A stretch of 64,000 nucleotides of DNA from Agelas oroides (Eukaryota > Porifera > Demospongiae > Agelasida > Agelasidae). The stretch lies in the NCBI GenBank assembly GCA_949130485.1, contig OX422190.1, forward strand, positions 867,001-931,000. The letters run 5' to 3'. A program made the position numbers and the translations under genes. The notes below the pieces were generated by a model that worked only from the letters and a program-made list of their open reading frames with translations, did no database searches and was not told the origin of the DNA. Each line of letters opens with the position of its first letter. The stretch's first letter is position 1. Shown one piece after another: positions 1 through 64,000 of this stretch.

Positions 1-97
1 TTTCACGCACAACCCACCTGAAATCCTCGGTACTACAATACATACCATAGTTTATAAAAATTTCCTTTCTTTTCCCTAAATTTGATAGTTGACTCAC

Positions 98-55131
<55,034 letters not shown>

Positions 55132-55342
55132 CTGACAATGGCAAGTGCTTGCAACGAAATCCACTAAATCATGAGACTGGTGGCCAATCAACTCCAAATG
55201 ACAAGTGTTTGTACAATCAAAGCTACCACCGTTACCTACTAACTACATTCGGCCAAACCTAGTTTAATGCCCATTATGTCATTATTCAATGCATTATTGA
55301 GTCATGACTATTACTGGAATCCAATAAATCTGATCAAGGTTG

Positions 55343-55350
55343 TATAAATA
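55343..55350 (+). promoter_or_regulatory. TATA box of secreted-protein copy 1
   Basis: TATAAATA, 80 bp before the start codon of copy 1. The surrounding 'aaggttg(t/c)ataaatagct' is shared with copy 3. A leader of about 50-55 nt is implied if transcription starts about 30 bp downstream. Confidence 0.65.
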
Positions 55351-55430
55351 GCTTTGACACATTCTGTAGTAAACAAAACCTTGATCTGTTGAGCTTTGTA
55401 ACCTCCCAGACAAGACATCTATCAGACGAT

Positions 55431-56336
55431 ATGGGAACTCTCATCTATCTCATCTGCATAGCTGTAGCTAGCTTTGCTATCCTAGCTCAGCCAGCTGTTG
55501 CCCAGAGAACCAACACCACCCTCCCTCTCACCTACCCTGGCCAAGTCTTGCAAGGAGATGGCAGCCAGACCTGTCCCTCTGAGGTACAACGAGGGATAGC
55601 AAGGAATGAGGTCAGAAATGGTACACAAAGACTGCTTCGAGAGTCAGTAGTACCCCTCCTGCAACCCAGTCAAACCGTCTCCTGTGGTGGGTCAGGCTGG
55701 AGACGTGTAGCCTACCTCAACATGTCTGACCCCTCCCAGCAGTGTCCCTCTGTGTGGCAGGAGATCACCACCCCACACAGGACATGTGGAAGAAGGTCCC
55801 GACCTAGTGCTAGCTGTGAGGGCCTCAATTATACCACTGGTAGTGAGCAGTATGACCAGGTGTGTGGGAGAATCATCGGCTATGAATTAGGTGTTCCAAG
55901 TGCCTTCCGTGGTTCTAGTCACTCAATAGACACTTACTATGTTGAAGGAGTTAGTGTTACACATGGTTCTCCCCGCCAACATATCTGGACCTTCGCTGGT
56001 GGTCTTGATGAACAGGGAAGTCACCCCGCTGAAAGATGTCCCTGTGTCACTGGGAGCACTAATGGAAACCTTATTCCCTCATTTGTGGGACAGAACTATT
56101 TCTGTGAGACAGGCTTAACCCGCTGGCCTGGCAGGGTTGGTGTTCTCCCAGAAGGTGACCCCCTGTGGGATGGACAGGGGTGTGGTCCCACTAGCTCCTG
56201 TTGCACCTTCAATTCACCACCATGGTTCAACGTACAACTACCCTCTACCACAACTGATGACATTGAGGTCAGGTTGTGTGATGAACAAGGAATTGGGGAT
56301 ACTCCAATACAACTCCTGGAACTCTATGTAAAATGA
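55431..56336 (+). CDS. Secreted 13-cysteine protein, array copy 1 (301 aa)
   Basis: I do not recognise this family with certainty. Seen: a signal peptide of about 25 residues (MGTLIYLICIAVASFAILAQ then PAVAQ), no other membrane segment, a predicted secreted protein with 13 cysteines in the mature part, several N-glycosylation sites (NTT, NMS), and blocks shared by all copies: GWRRVAYLNMSDPSQQCPS, QYDQVCGRIIGY, QHIWTFAGG, FVGQNYFCE, GDPLWDGQGCG, SCCTFNSPPWF, DDIEVRLC and a C-terminal QLLELYVK. It is intronless. The start is chosen at the first ATG, which opens the signal peptide 81 bp after a TATAAATA box. An uneven number of cysteines suggests a free thiol or a disulphide-linked dimer (inference). 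Lectin-like or immune roles are possible but unsupported. Confidence 0.9.
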   Translation: MGTLIYLICIAVASFAILAQPAVAQRTNTTLPLTYPGQVLQGDGSQTCPSEVQRGIARNEVRNGTQRLLRESVVPLLQPSQTVSCGGSGWRRVAYLNMSDPSQQCPSVWQEITTPHRTCGRRSRPSASCEGLNYTTGSEQYDQVCGRIIGYELGVPSAFRGSSHSIDTYYVEGVSVTHGSPRQHIWTFAGGLDEQGSHPAERCPCVTGSTNGNLIPSFVGQNYFCETGLTRWPGRVGVLPEGDPLWDGQGCGPTSSCCTFNSPPWFNVQLPSTTTDDIEVRLCDEQGIGDTPIQLLELYVK

Positions 56337-56832
56337 ACTTGACATGACTGACACTGTGAACAAACTGGAATCTGTGGCTAGTGTAGTTGGTTGTAGTTGT
56401 ATCCAGTAGTAACCCCTTACTAGAGCTGTACCATCTCCTTACTAGAGCTGTATCATTGCCTCACTGTACCATCCCCTATATTGCTTGTAGACGGAATATT
56501 TGTTATTTTTTCTTGTGAAGCTGCACATACCAAAGTGGAAAGGCCTTCAGAAGTGACATGATTAATAGTGTAGCTTTGCACCCAAGTCACATGGGAGAAG
56601 AAAAAGTGACTTTCCTACTCCCATGTAGTACATGGGTACACGGATACTTAGCCCCTCTATTTCCCCATTAGGGACCACACAACAGAGTCCCACTTCAACT
56701 CCAAACAAAAAAGGACGATCTATCCATCTCTACACACCTGGGCACTCGTCTGATGAGGAAGTCACAACCAGAAAGAAATGTGCTACTCCTGCTACTCTAC
56801 TAGCATTGTGTTAGCAAGAAAAACTTGGTAAG

Positions 56833-57253
56833 CAGTGGCGTACCAAGCTGGGGCACACTGGGGCATGTACCCTAGCAACTAGTAACCACACCACACCAGT
56901 GCAGGTGCATCTGTCAATCACTGACACTGCTAGTGGACTACTGTTGTTGATTGCGAATTGGACACAAAGAATGGCTTCATGGTCTTGAAAATTATACATA
57001 GTTGAGTGACAAAATCTAACATGCTCACAGAGACTGCTACACAGGCATGGGCATGAGAACTTCTGGTCAAAATACACAAGCATCTACATGTAGAAGGTTT
57101 TGGGTGCATGTTCCCCCAGGAAATTTCAAGCTACTCAGATTGGTCTGAGGCTACTTTCACACCATAGCCAATGCTCTTGAATCAAGAGCACTTCCCACAG
57201 TGCCTTCAGTAGTTGGTATTGCCTGCATCTTCTGCATCCTGGCTACACCACTG
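56833..57253. mobile_element. hAT-like element (CAGTGGCGTACC ends)
   Basis: 421 bp, ends cagtggcgtaccaagctgg and ctggctacaccactg. Flanks cttggtaag and cttgtgagc are roughly alike. Lies between array copies 1 and 2. Confidence 0.55.
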
Positions 57254-57857
57254 CTTGTGAGCAACATGACATATGCTCTCCTTCTATGTATGTTCTTTGT
57301 AGGAATAGGAACTTCTGTGTATCAGTATTTACAATATTGCATATCAGAGCACTGCAAGTGAGAGACACTGGGGATAGAAGGGCTGGGAACCCACCAAAGA
57401 GCAGCACAAACACTAGTTTGCAAGGTAAACTCGCATGGTTGGCCCTCTGCTAGCTATCATCCAGTTCAGAACCAGATGACAGCTAGGAGAAGGATACAGA
57501 ACAAGTTAAATGAAATACATTAGTAAGCAGACAACTGTCTACAAGTGTTTACTGGAAGGGCAAAGAGGGATGATTGTAAATTCTCCTCACCAGTTCAGTG
57601 GGGGGTATCAAATTCGTGAGGCTTGATGGAATTGCAAGCGGGATGATTGAATTGTCTTCGCACTATTCACCAGTTCAATGGACCCTGAAGCTGCAGTAAT
57701 GGGGTCGTTCCAAGCAAACAAGCAAACAAGCAAGCAAGCAAGCATACACAACACACAAGTGCAATGCAGTCCCACTAAATTAATAATGTGGGGCTCACTC
57801 AAGTTTGCCCCAATAAGCTTGCATCATCTGCTGTGAAAAGTACGATGTTAAGCTTGT
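57254..57857. other. Between array copies 1 and 2
   Basis: No gene seen. A short (aagcaagc)n run at 57715-57742. Confidence 0.5.
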
Positions 57858-58043
57858 ATGTACTGTGGAATAGCATCCTCAGTCGAAGAGTTGCCAGTTA
57901 GTCATATCAGCAAGAGCTGTAGCTGGCTTAATGGTCTGCAAACATCATGGGAATCCAAGTATGTCATTAAGCTTGTAAATAGCCATGTGACAACATCTAA
58001 GAACAAAAAACAAGTTGCAGTTGATACCTCTAGTGGCGTGACT

Positions 58044-58958
58044 ATGTGTTGCCCAGAAAATCTACTCTGCTATCTCTGCATAGCTTTAGCTAGCTTTGCT
58101 GTTCTAGCTCAGCCAGCTGTTGCCCAGGGAGCCAACACCACCCTCCCTGTCACCTACCCTGGCCAGGTCTTGCAAGGAGATGGCAGCCAGACCTGCCCCT
58201 CTGAGGAACAACAAGAGAGAGTGAGGAATGAAGTTGACAATGCTACACAGAGACTGCTCCAAGAGACAGTAGTACCTCTCCTGCAAACCTTCTCCTGTGG
58301 AGGGTCAACTGGCTGGAGACGTGTAGCTTACCTCAACATGGCTGACCCTTCCCAGCAGTGCCCCTCTGTGTGGAGGGAGTACACCACCCCACACAGGGTG
58401 TGTGGGAGAAGCTCCAACAGTAGTTACTGTGAGGGGGTCAACTACACAACTGGTAGTGAACAGTATGACCAGGTGTGCGGGAGGATCATTGGCTACCAGA
58501 TAGGACACCCAGATTCCTTCAGTGGTTATACATGGGGAATCTACCAACATTATGTTGAAGGAATTAGCGTCACACATGGTTTTCCCCGCCAACACATTTG
58601 GAGCTTCGCTGCTGGTACTGATGAACAGGTTGGTATCACCAGATGTCCCTGCGTCTCTGGGAACAGTGCTGTTGCTGCAATCCGTATTCCCTCATTTGTG
58701 GGCCAGAACTACTTCTGTGAGTCAGGCCTAACTCAATATCCTGGAATTAATGGTCCTTTCTTTTCAAACGGTGACCCCCTGTGGGATGGACAGGGGTGTG
58801 GTCTCAATAGCACCTGTTGCACCTTCAACTCACCACCATGGTTCAATGTACAACTACCATCCCTCACAACCGATGACATTGAAGTCAGGATCTGTAGTAG
58901 TTTGACAATTTCAAGTGAAGATTCTCCAATACAACTCATGGAACTCTACGTGAAGTGA
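58044..58958 (+). CDS. Secreted 13-cysteine protein, array copy 2 (304 aa)
   Basis: Second member of the array. Mature part as in copy 1 with the same 13 cysteines (GWRRVAYLNMADPSQQCPS, QYDQVCGRIIGY, GDPLWDGQGCG, TCCTFNSPPWF, DDIEVRIC, QLMELYVK). Its 5' end differs from copies 1 and 3: the signal peptide reads MCCPENLLCYLCIALASFAV, and the aligned TATA box is not recognisable. The frame stays open for 62 codons further upstream, to an ATG at 57858, so a longer N-terminus is possible; I choose 58044 because it places a signal peptide at the start. The 3' flank carries a large 22-bp minisatellite that the other copies have in only one to three units. Confidence 0.87.
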   Translation: MCCPENLLCYLCIALASFAVLAQPAVAQGANTTLPVTYPGQVLQGDGSQTCPSEEQQERVRNEVDNATQRLLQETVVPLLQTFSCGGSTGWRRVAYLNMADPSQQCPSVWREYTTPHRVCGRSSNSSYCEGVNYTTGSEQYDQVCGRIIGYQIGHPDSFSGYTWGIYQHYVEGISVTHGFPRQHIWSFAAGTDEQVGITRCPCVSGNSAVAAIRIPSFVGQNYFCESGLTQYPGINGPFFSNGDPLWDGQGCGLNSTCCTFNSPPWFNVQLPSLTTDDIEVRICSSLTISSEDSPIQLMELYVK

Positions 58959-59039
58959 ACTGAACATGACCAACACTGTGAACAAACTTAGGCTTGTGTA
59001 CTTGTATATAGTAGTAACTGCCTTCCTTCCATACGACTT

Positions 59040-59545
59040 ACAAGAGCTGTATCACCCCCTTACAAGAGCTGTATCACCCCCTTACTAGAGCTGTATCACC
59101 ACCCCCTTACTAGAGCTGTCTCATCCCCTTACTAGAGCTGTATCATCCCCTTACTAGAGCTGTATCATCCCTTACTAGAGCTATATCATACCCTTACTAG
59201 AGCTGTGTCATCCCCTTACTAGAGCTGTATCATCCCCTTACTAGAGCTGTATCACCCCCTTACTAGAGCTGTATCATCCCCTTACTAGAGCTGTATCACC
59301 CCCTTACTAGAGCTGTATCATACCCTTACTAGAGCTGTATCATCCCCTTACTAGAGCTGTACCATCCCCTTACTAGAGCTGTATCATCCCCTTACTACAG
59401 CTGTATCACCCCCTTACTAGAGCTGTATCATCCCCTTACTAGAGCTGTATCACCCCCTTACTAGAGCTGTATCATCCCCTTACTAGAGCTGTACCATCCC
59501 CTTACTAGAGCTATATCATCTCCTTACTAGAGCTGTATCATTCCC
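59040..59545. repeat. 22-bp minisatellite, about 23 copies, 3' of array copy 2
   Basis: Unit ccccttactagagctgtatcat. The same unit occurs two or three times after copy 1 (56415-56475) and once after copy 3 (62090-62115), so the expansion is specific to copy 2's flank. Confidence 0.93.
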
Positions 59546-60469
59546 TTACTACTAAGAACTGTACTATCTCCTTTACTTGCACTTTGTAGACAGAATCTAT
59601 AGACTTTTTTTTCCATGTGAAGCCATGTGCACTTCGTAGCATTTCTATGAAAAAAACAGAGATGAAAAAGCCTTCAGAAGTGACCCAATATGTTGATATA
59701 GCTTTGTAACCAGGCCATGTGGGAGGAGGAAAAAACAACTCTGGATATAAAGTAACTTGACCCCTCTACTTCCCAATGGAGACCACACGACAGTTTGACT
59801 CCAACTAGAGAAGATGATCTCTTAATCTCTACATCTGGGAGGATGAGGAAGTCACGACCAGAAAGAGATGTGCTACTCCAAAAAAAGTGCATGTTACTAC
59901 CAGGATGGGTGTAACCAGTCTCATAGTCAGATGATAATTTACTGTCTGTATTTTGATGAGAAGACAACCATTGCTTAATCCAACTTCACACATGTGCGCA
60001 CAGTGTAAACAGTAGAGGACAGAGAACAATTAGCCAACTACGTGAGCAGGCTTCTCCATGCATATTGTGAACAAACCTGCTACCATTTAGAAAATTGTTA
60101 AAAAGATGCATGTCCACCAGATTTGGTATTAGAAAGGTACCAAATTTGGTAGGAAAAAAATGCCTACCAGATTCTGGTACATACTTCAGAAAAAAAAAAG
60201 ATTTGGTAGAAAACTTTCTACCAGAGCTGGTACCACTTACAAATATTTGGTTGAATATTGAAAAAACAAGTGGCTATACAGAACTTCAAAATGTAGAACC
60301 ATCTATACAGCAGTTGGGGGCACTATGAATAAAATTTGGCTGTCATTATATGTACACTCAATTTCGTCAGCAAATTAATCACATTATATGGCATTGAATT
60401 ATTGTGTTGATTCAACAGCAAAAGCTGCAATCTCCACCCACCACTATGGCAACTCTCTTGTATGTTTTA
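59546..60469. other. Spacer between array copies 2 and 3
   Basis: 59690-59890 matches 56590-56790 and 62205-62420 (ggccatgtgggaggaggaaa, gaggaagtcacgaccagaaa), the shared 3' flank of the array unit. 60100-60245 holds repeated 'accaaatttggta' palindromes. Confidence 0.6.
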
Positions 60470-60530
60470 TCATATACCTGTAGCTAGCTTTGCTGTTGCA
60501 TAGGGAACCAATGCTACCCACACACACCAC
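60470..60530 (+). pseudogene. Fragment of a secreted-protein gene (signal-peptide region)
   Basis: The sequence 'ctgtagctagctttgctg' followed by 'gggaaccaatgctaccc' matches the signal-peptide coding region of the array genes (tagctagctttgctgt...gccaacaccaccc) with a deletion between the two parts. No continuation of the gene follows. A similar but weaker relic lies at 54945-54970. These mark older, collapsed copies between the living ones. Confidence 0.6.
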
Positions 60531-60685
60531 ACCTTCTCCAACAATAATGAGGTTGAGATTTTTGTGAGTTGCAATGGATTCATATGGTTTAGAAGATCCA
60601 TGCAATAAAGGTAGCCACTTCTTTCCTTGACACAGTCCATGCTTATTGATAGGTATATTGGGCTCACTGGTATTGTACACAGCTG

Positions 60686-60813
60686 TCATTCCTTTAAAGC
60701 AGTGGGGGATTCATAGCATGAATAAAATCGTTTTTGACAGATTCAAAATTCTTTGAACACTCCTCCAACTTCCTGAGTGAGTAAATTCCTTGGGTCACAT
60801 GACACACCTACCT
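60686..60813 (-). pseudogene. Fossil copy of a VPS13D exon carried by the tandem duplication
   Basis: This stretch matches 54990-55110 from the shared 'cagctgtcattc' to 'gggtcacatgacaca', including the 3' half and donor side of the VPS13D exon at 55067-55131. About 38 bases of exon are still recognisable, but the exon's 5' part and acceptor are absent. It lies between secreted-protein copies 2 and 3, so it was copied together with the array unit and has no role in the VPS13D transcript (inference). Confidence 0.7.
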
Positions 60814-60969
60814 ATGATGTACCCGCCAGGATGCTGCACTTTGTCCTGTTAAATAAATATTAACCATGCAGTGATACTATAGCATGCCCAATTTCATAGG
60901 TGGGTGGCACGTCATGTAATACAATTCAGATCAAAGACCATAGAAATTTAAATTCTGTCATCGAGGTTG

Positions 60970-60977
60970 CATAAATA
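60970..60977 (+). promoter_or_regulatory. TATA-like box of secreted-protein copy 3
   Basis: CATAAATA in the same aligned position as the TATA box of copy 1, 93 bp before the ATG. Copy 4 has CATGAATA at 63522-63529. The gradation suggests promoter strength may differ among copies (inference). Confidence 0.5.
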
Positions 60978-61069
60978 GCTGTGGAACTCTCTGCGTTGAA
61001 TAGTACGAACAAACTGCATTAGAACTTTGAAACCTCCCATACTTTTCTTGACACATCTGCACATGTGTT

Positions 61070-61987
61070 ATGGGAACTCTTGTATATCTTATCTGCATAG
61101 CTGTAGCTAGCTTTGTTGTCCTAGCTCAGCCAGCTGTTGCCCAGGGAGGCAACACCACCCTCCCCCTCATCTACCCTGGACAAGTCCTGCAAGGGGATGG
61201 CAGCCAGACCTGCCCTTCTGAGGAACAACGTGGGATGACAAGAAGCCAGGTCAAAAATGCTACACAAAGACTGCTCCGAGAGTCAGTAGTACCTCTCCTG
61301 CAAGCCAACCTAACTGAGCATCCCTGTGGGTCAGGCTGGAGACGTGTAGCCTACCTCAACATGTCTGACCCCTCCCAGCAGTGTCCCTCTGCGTGGAGGG
61401 AGATCACCACACCACACAGGACATGCGGGAGAGGCTCCACCACAGGTTTTAGCTGTGATGGAGTCACTTACACCGCTGGTAGTCAACAGTATGACCAGGT
61501 GTGTGGGAGGATCATCAGCTACCAGGTAGGAGATACAGAGGCTTTCCGGAGGAGTTCTGGTCGATTGATCAATGCCTTCTATGTTGATGGAATTAGTGTG
61601 ACACGTGGTTCTACCTACCAACACATCTGGACCTTTGCTGCTGGTCTTGATGAACAGAGACAATACTCTTCTTCAACATGTCCCTGTGTTACTGGGAGCG
61701 TTGCTGGAAGCCTTGTTCCCTCATTTGTGGGCCAGAACTACTTCTGTGAGGCAGGCATAACTCGATACACTAGTGGACGGGGCATCTTCTGGCCAGATGG
61801 TGATCCCCTGTGGGACGGACAGGGGTGTGGTCTCACTAGCTCCTGTTGCACCTTCAACTCACCACCGTGGTTCAATGTAACACTCTCTGCCCCCACAACT
61901 GATTATATTGAGGTCAGAATCTGTACTGCTGGAGGCAATCGAGATGAAGACACTCCAATACAGCTCATGGAACTCTATGTGAAATGA
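61070..61987 (+). CDS. Secreted 13-cysteine protein, array copy 3 (305 aa)
   Basis: Third member. Signal peptide MGTLVYLICIAVASFVVLAQ followed by PAVAQGGNTTLP; 13 mature cysteines in the same places as copies 1 and 2; shared blocks GWRRVAYLNMSDPSQQCPS, QYDQVCGRIISYQ, FVGQNYFCEAG, GDPLWDGQGCG, SCCTFNSPPWFNV and QLMELYVK. The most variable stretch among copies is the middle (about residues 160-230) and the region before GDPLWDG. A TATA-like CATAAATA lies 93 bp before the ATG. Closest in layout to copy 1, which suggests that copies 1 and 3 keep the ancestral promoter. Intronless. Function unknown. Confidence 0.9.
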   Translation: MGTLVYLICIAVASFVVLAQPAVAQGGNTTLPLIYPGQVLQGDGSQTCPSEEQRGMTRSQVKNATQRLLRESVVPLLQANLTEHPCGSGWRRVAYLNMSDPSQQCPSAWREITTPHRTCGRGSTTGFSCDGVTYTAGSQQYDQVCGRIISYQVGDTEAFRRSSGRLINAFYVDGISVTRGSTYQHIWTFAAGLDEQRQYSSSTCPCVTGSVAGSLVPSFVGQNYFCEAGITRYTSGRGIFWPDGDPLWDGQGCGLTSSCCTFNSPPWFNVTLSAPTTDYIEVRICTAGGNRDEDTPIQLMELYVK

Positions 61988-62420
61988 ACTGGACATGACC
62001 AACACTGTGAACAAAGTGGAATCTGTGTGTTTTGTAGTTAGTGTTGAAAGTAGCACATAGTAACTGTCTTCCTCCCAACTGTATACCACCTTCTTACTAG
62101 AGCTGTACCATTCCTTTTACTTGCGCTTTGTAGACAGAATGTACATACTTTTTGTGAAGCCATGTGCACTTCTAAGAAAAAACAGCCTTCAGAAGTGACA
62201 TGATGCATTAATAGTATAACTTTGTACCTGGGCAGTGTGGGAGGAGAAAAAATGCCTTGCTCCTGCGTGGCCCAGGTACAGGGTCACTTGACCCCTCTAC
62301 TTCCCACTGGAGACCACATGACAGAGTCCCACTTTGACTCCAACCAGAGAGGACAATCTCCCCATCTCTTCACACCTGGGCACTCATCTAATGAGGAAGT
62401 CACGACCAGAAAGAGTAGGC

Positions 62421-63601
62421 AAAATGAAAGTAGGCGAAATGAACCTAAACCAAACACAAAGGTCAAAGGTTGAACTTGAAAAATTGGTGTAATACAGAAG
62501 CAGAGATTGAACACCTGTTATGTTCCCACATACTATGGAAAATTTGTCTCAGCAGGTCTGACCCCAGGCGTCACGAATACTGACAATAATAAGCACAACG
62601 GGCCGTTCAAGTCACTAGTAGCTAGCTATGCCTAACACGGGGTGGCATTGACTATAAGTTTCAACTTTTCCAACACACCATCACTTCCATGCATATTTTG
62701 GCGCATTTTCGACAGCATTTCTACCACATTTTCGTTCCATTTTTACAGCGTTTCTATCATCCAGGTACCTTTACAGTGACAGCAAGTAGCGACAACTGTA
62801 ACACAACAGTAGCCATTTTCAAATTATTGTTGCTAGGGTGGATCGCACGCACAAGCAATAATATGATTCGTCAGATTTGAAACGTGCCGCGCATCTGATT
62901 GGATAAATAAGAGTGCAATTACTAGCTCAGCACTCTTTTCTTATGGTTAGATTAGCTATATCTGCACTCACTGCACTGCCTGTGGGATTAGGCACTGGAA
63001 TTAAAAGTGAGATTAGCAGACAATTTGGGACTAACTTGAAGTGCAAAACATCCACCTGGACATGTAGGAGTCAATCAACTAGGCACTAAATGGCCTGTGA
63101 ATTTCCTATGATGCACATAATTAGGCATGCCATAGTATAAAACAAGATTACTAGGTGAACTTTAGTACAAAGCATCCTGTGAACACATACCTAAACACAT
63201 TATGGTCAATTAGGCATTCCACCTATGATGTGCCACCCACCAGTATGGTTATTTAAAAGGACAAAGTGTAGCATCTTGATTGGATTGGAGGTCATGCAAT
63301 ATAAACTATGCAGAGCTAGTCAGACTGTGGGACTCCAACTATGATGTACCACCCACCAGGATGGCTCCATAATACGCCTGTATTAATTCTGTACTATGAA
63401 ATTTAGTAGCACTGGTTATTAATAGGTTTAAAAGGATAAAGTGTAGCATCCTGGCAGGTCATTTAATATAACTATGCATAGCTAGTCCAATTCAGATCAA
63501 AGTCCATAGTCATCAAGGTTGCATGAATAGCTGTGGAACTATCTGTAATGGATAGCACAAACAAACTGCATTTGAGTTACACAGGCGTTACAGGAGCTCT
63601 C
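62421..63601. other. Spacer between array copies 3 and 4
   Basis: Contains two copies of a segment 'acctatgatgt(a/g)cc(a)cccaccag...aaagtgtagcatc' (63215-63280, 63335-63470), also present at 60812-60845. No gene. Confidence 0.6.
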
Positions 63602-64000
63602 ATGTATATTATCTGCATAGCTGTTGCTAGCTTTGCTGTCCTAGCTCAGCCAGCTGCTGCCCAGGGAGGCAACACCACCCTCCCCCTCACCTACCCTGGT
63701 CAAGTCTTGCAAGGAAATGGCAGCCAGACCTGCCACTCTGAGGCACAACGAGAGAGAGTGAGGAATGAAGTTGATAGTGAAATCATGAGACTGGTCCAAG
63801 AGACAATAGTACCCCTCCTGCAGCTGCACAATTTCACCTGTGGTGAATCAACTGGCTGGAGACGAGTAGTCTACCTCAACATGTCTGACCCCTATCAGCA
63901 GTGTCCCTCTGCGTGGAGGGAGATCACCACCCCACACAGGACATGTGGGAGAGGCTCCACCTCAAGTTATAGCTGTGATGGAGTCACTTACACCACTGGT
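63602..64000 (+). CDS. Secreted 13-cysteine protein, array copy 4, cut by window edge
   Basis: Fourth member, continuing past the right edge. The frame is open from 63602 to the end: MYIICIAVASFAVLAQPAAA then QGGNTTLPLTYPGQ and GWRRVVYLNMSDPYQQCPSA. The base positions matching the start ATG of copies 1 and 3 read ACA here (about 63592), so translation would have to start six codons later at 63602, which still leaves a plausible though shorter signal peptide. The TATA box is also changed (CATGAATA at 63522). Either a working gene with a shifted start or an early pseudogene; the visible reading frame is undamaged. Confidence 0.75.
   Translation, partial: MYIICIAVASFAVLAQPAAAQGGNTTLPLTYPGQVLQGNGSQTCHSEAQRERVRNEVDSEIMRLVQETIVPLLQLHNFTCGESTGWRRVVYLNMSDPYQQCPSAWREITTPHRTCGRGSTSSYSCDGVTYTTG

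Noticed and set aside
60444-60689. Minus-strand gene between array copies 2 and 3
   Set aside because: It runs over relics of the array unit and a VPS13D exon fossil, and has no homology or splice structure of its own.
55431-61987. Fibrinogen-related or intelectin lectin identity for the secreted family
   Set aside because: Cysteine spacing and Trp/Gly blocks are loosely reminiscent, but the diagnostic motifs of those families are not present, so I leave the family unnamed.

Overview
The window is a piece of animal nuclear DNA, most likely from a sponge or another early-branching invertebrate. The reasons are a large gene with many short introns, TRAF-type ubiquitin ligases of the lineage-expanded kind, a tyrosine-recombinase retrotransposon, and very many short palindromic DNA transposons and minisatellites. 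There is no bacterial-style gene packing. The phylum is an inference; the gene content would also suit a cnidarian.

One gene fills most of the window on the minus strand: an orthologue of VPS13D, the bridge-like lipid-transfer protein of mitochondrial and ER contact sites. I can place 40 exons between 55131 and 98 (about 10.0 kb of coding sequence, about 3,345 residues). At 38 of 39 junctions the reading frame or order is consistent with homology; two junctions (between 53230 and 51482, and between about 32777 and 32508) are not resolved to the base. Both ends of the gene lie outside the window: the N-terminal chorein exons (beyond 64000) and the C-terminal exons (before 1). A UBA exon at 34821-35074 identifies the D paralogue.

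All other genes lie on the plus strand, antisense to VPS13D and inside its introns. Two intronless TRAF genes (25694-26938 and 28589-29809) sit in the 8.6 kb intron 23231-31829. A tandem array of four secreted 13-cysteine proteins (55431 to the right edge) sits in what must be a further intron of more than 8.8 kb. A whole-looking Ngaro-type tyrosine-recombinase retrotransposon (2991-8637) sits in the intron 2495-8704.

The introns are crowded with at least six families of short inverted-repeat transposons, many with clear target-site duplications, plus LINE and SINE pieces and many tandem repeats. The most unusual feature is that several tandem repeats have grown out of VPS13D splice junctions: 19 copies of a 78-bp unit that carries a 3' splice site plus 31 nt of exon (43513-44994), and 3 copies of a 73-bp unit that carries a 5' splice site (17254-17472). 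A second is reciprocal nesting of two transposon families: each is found inserted inside a copy of the other.
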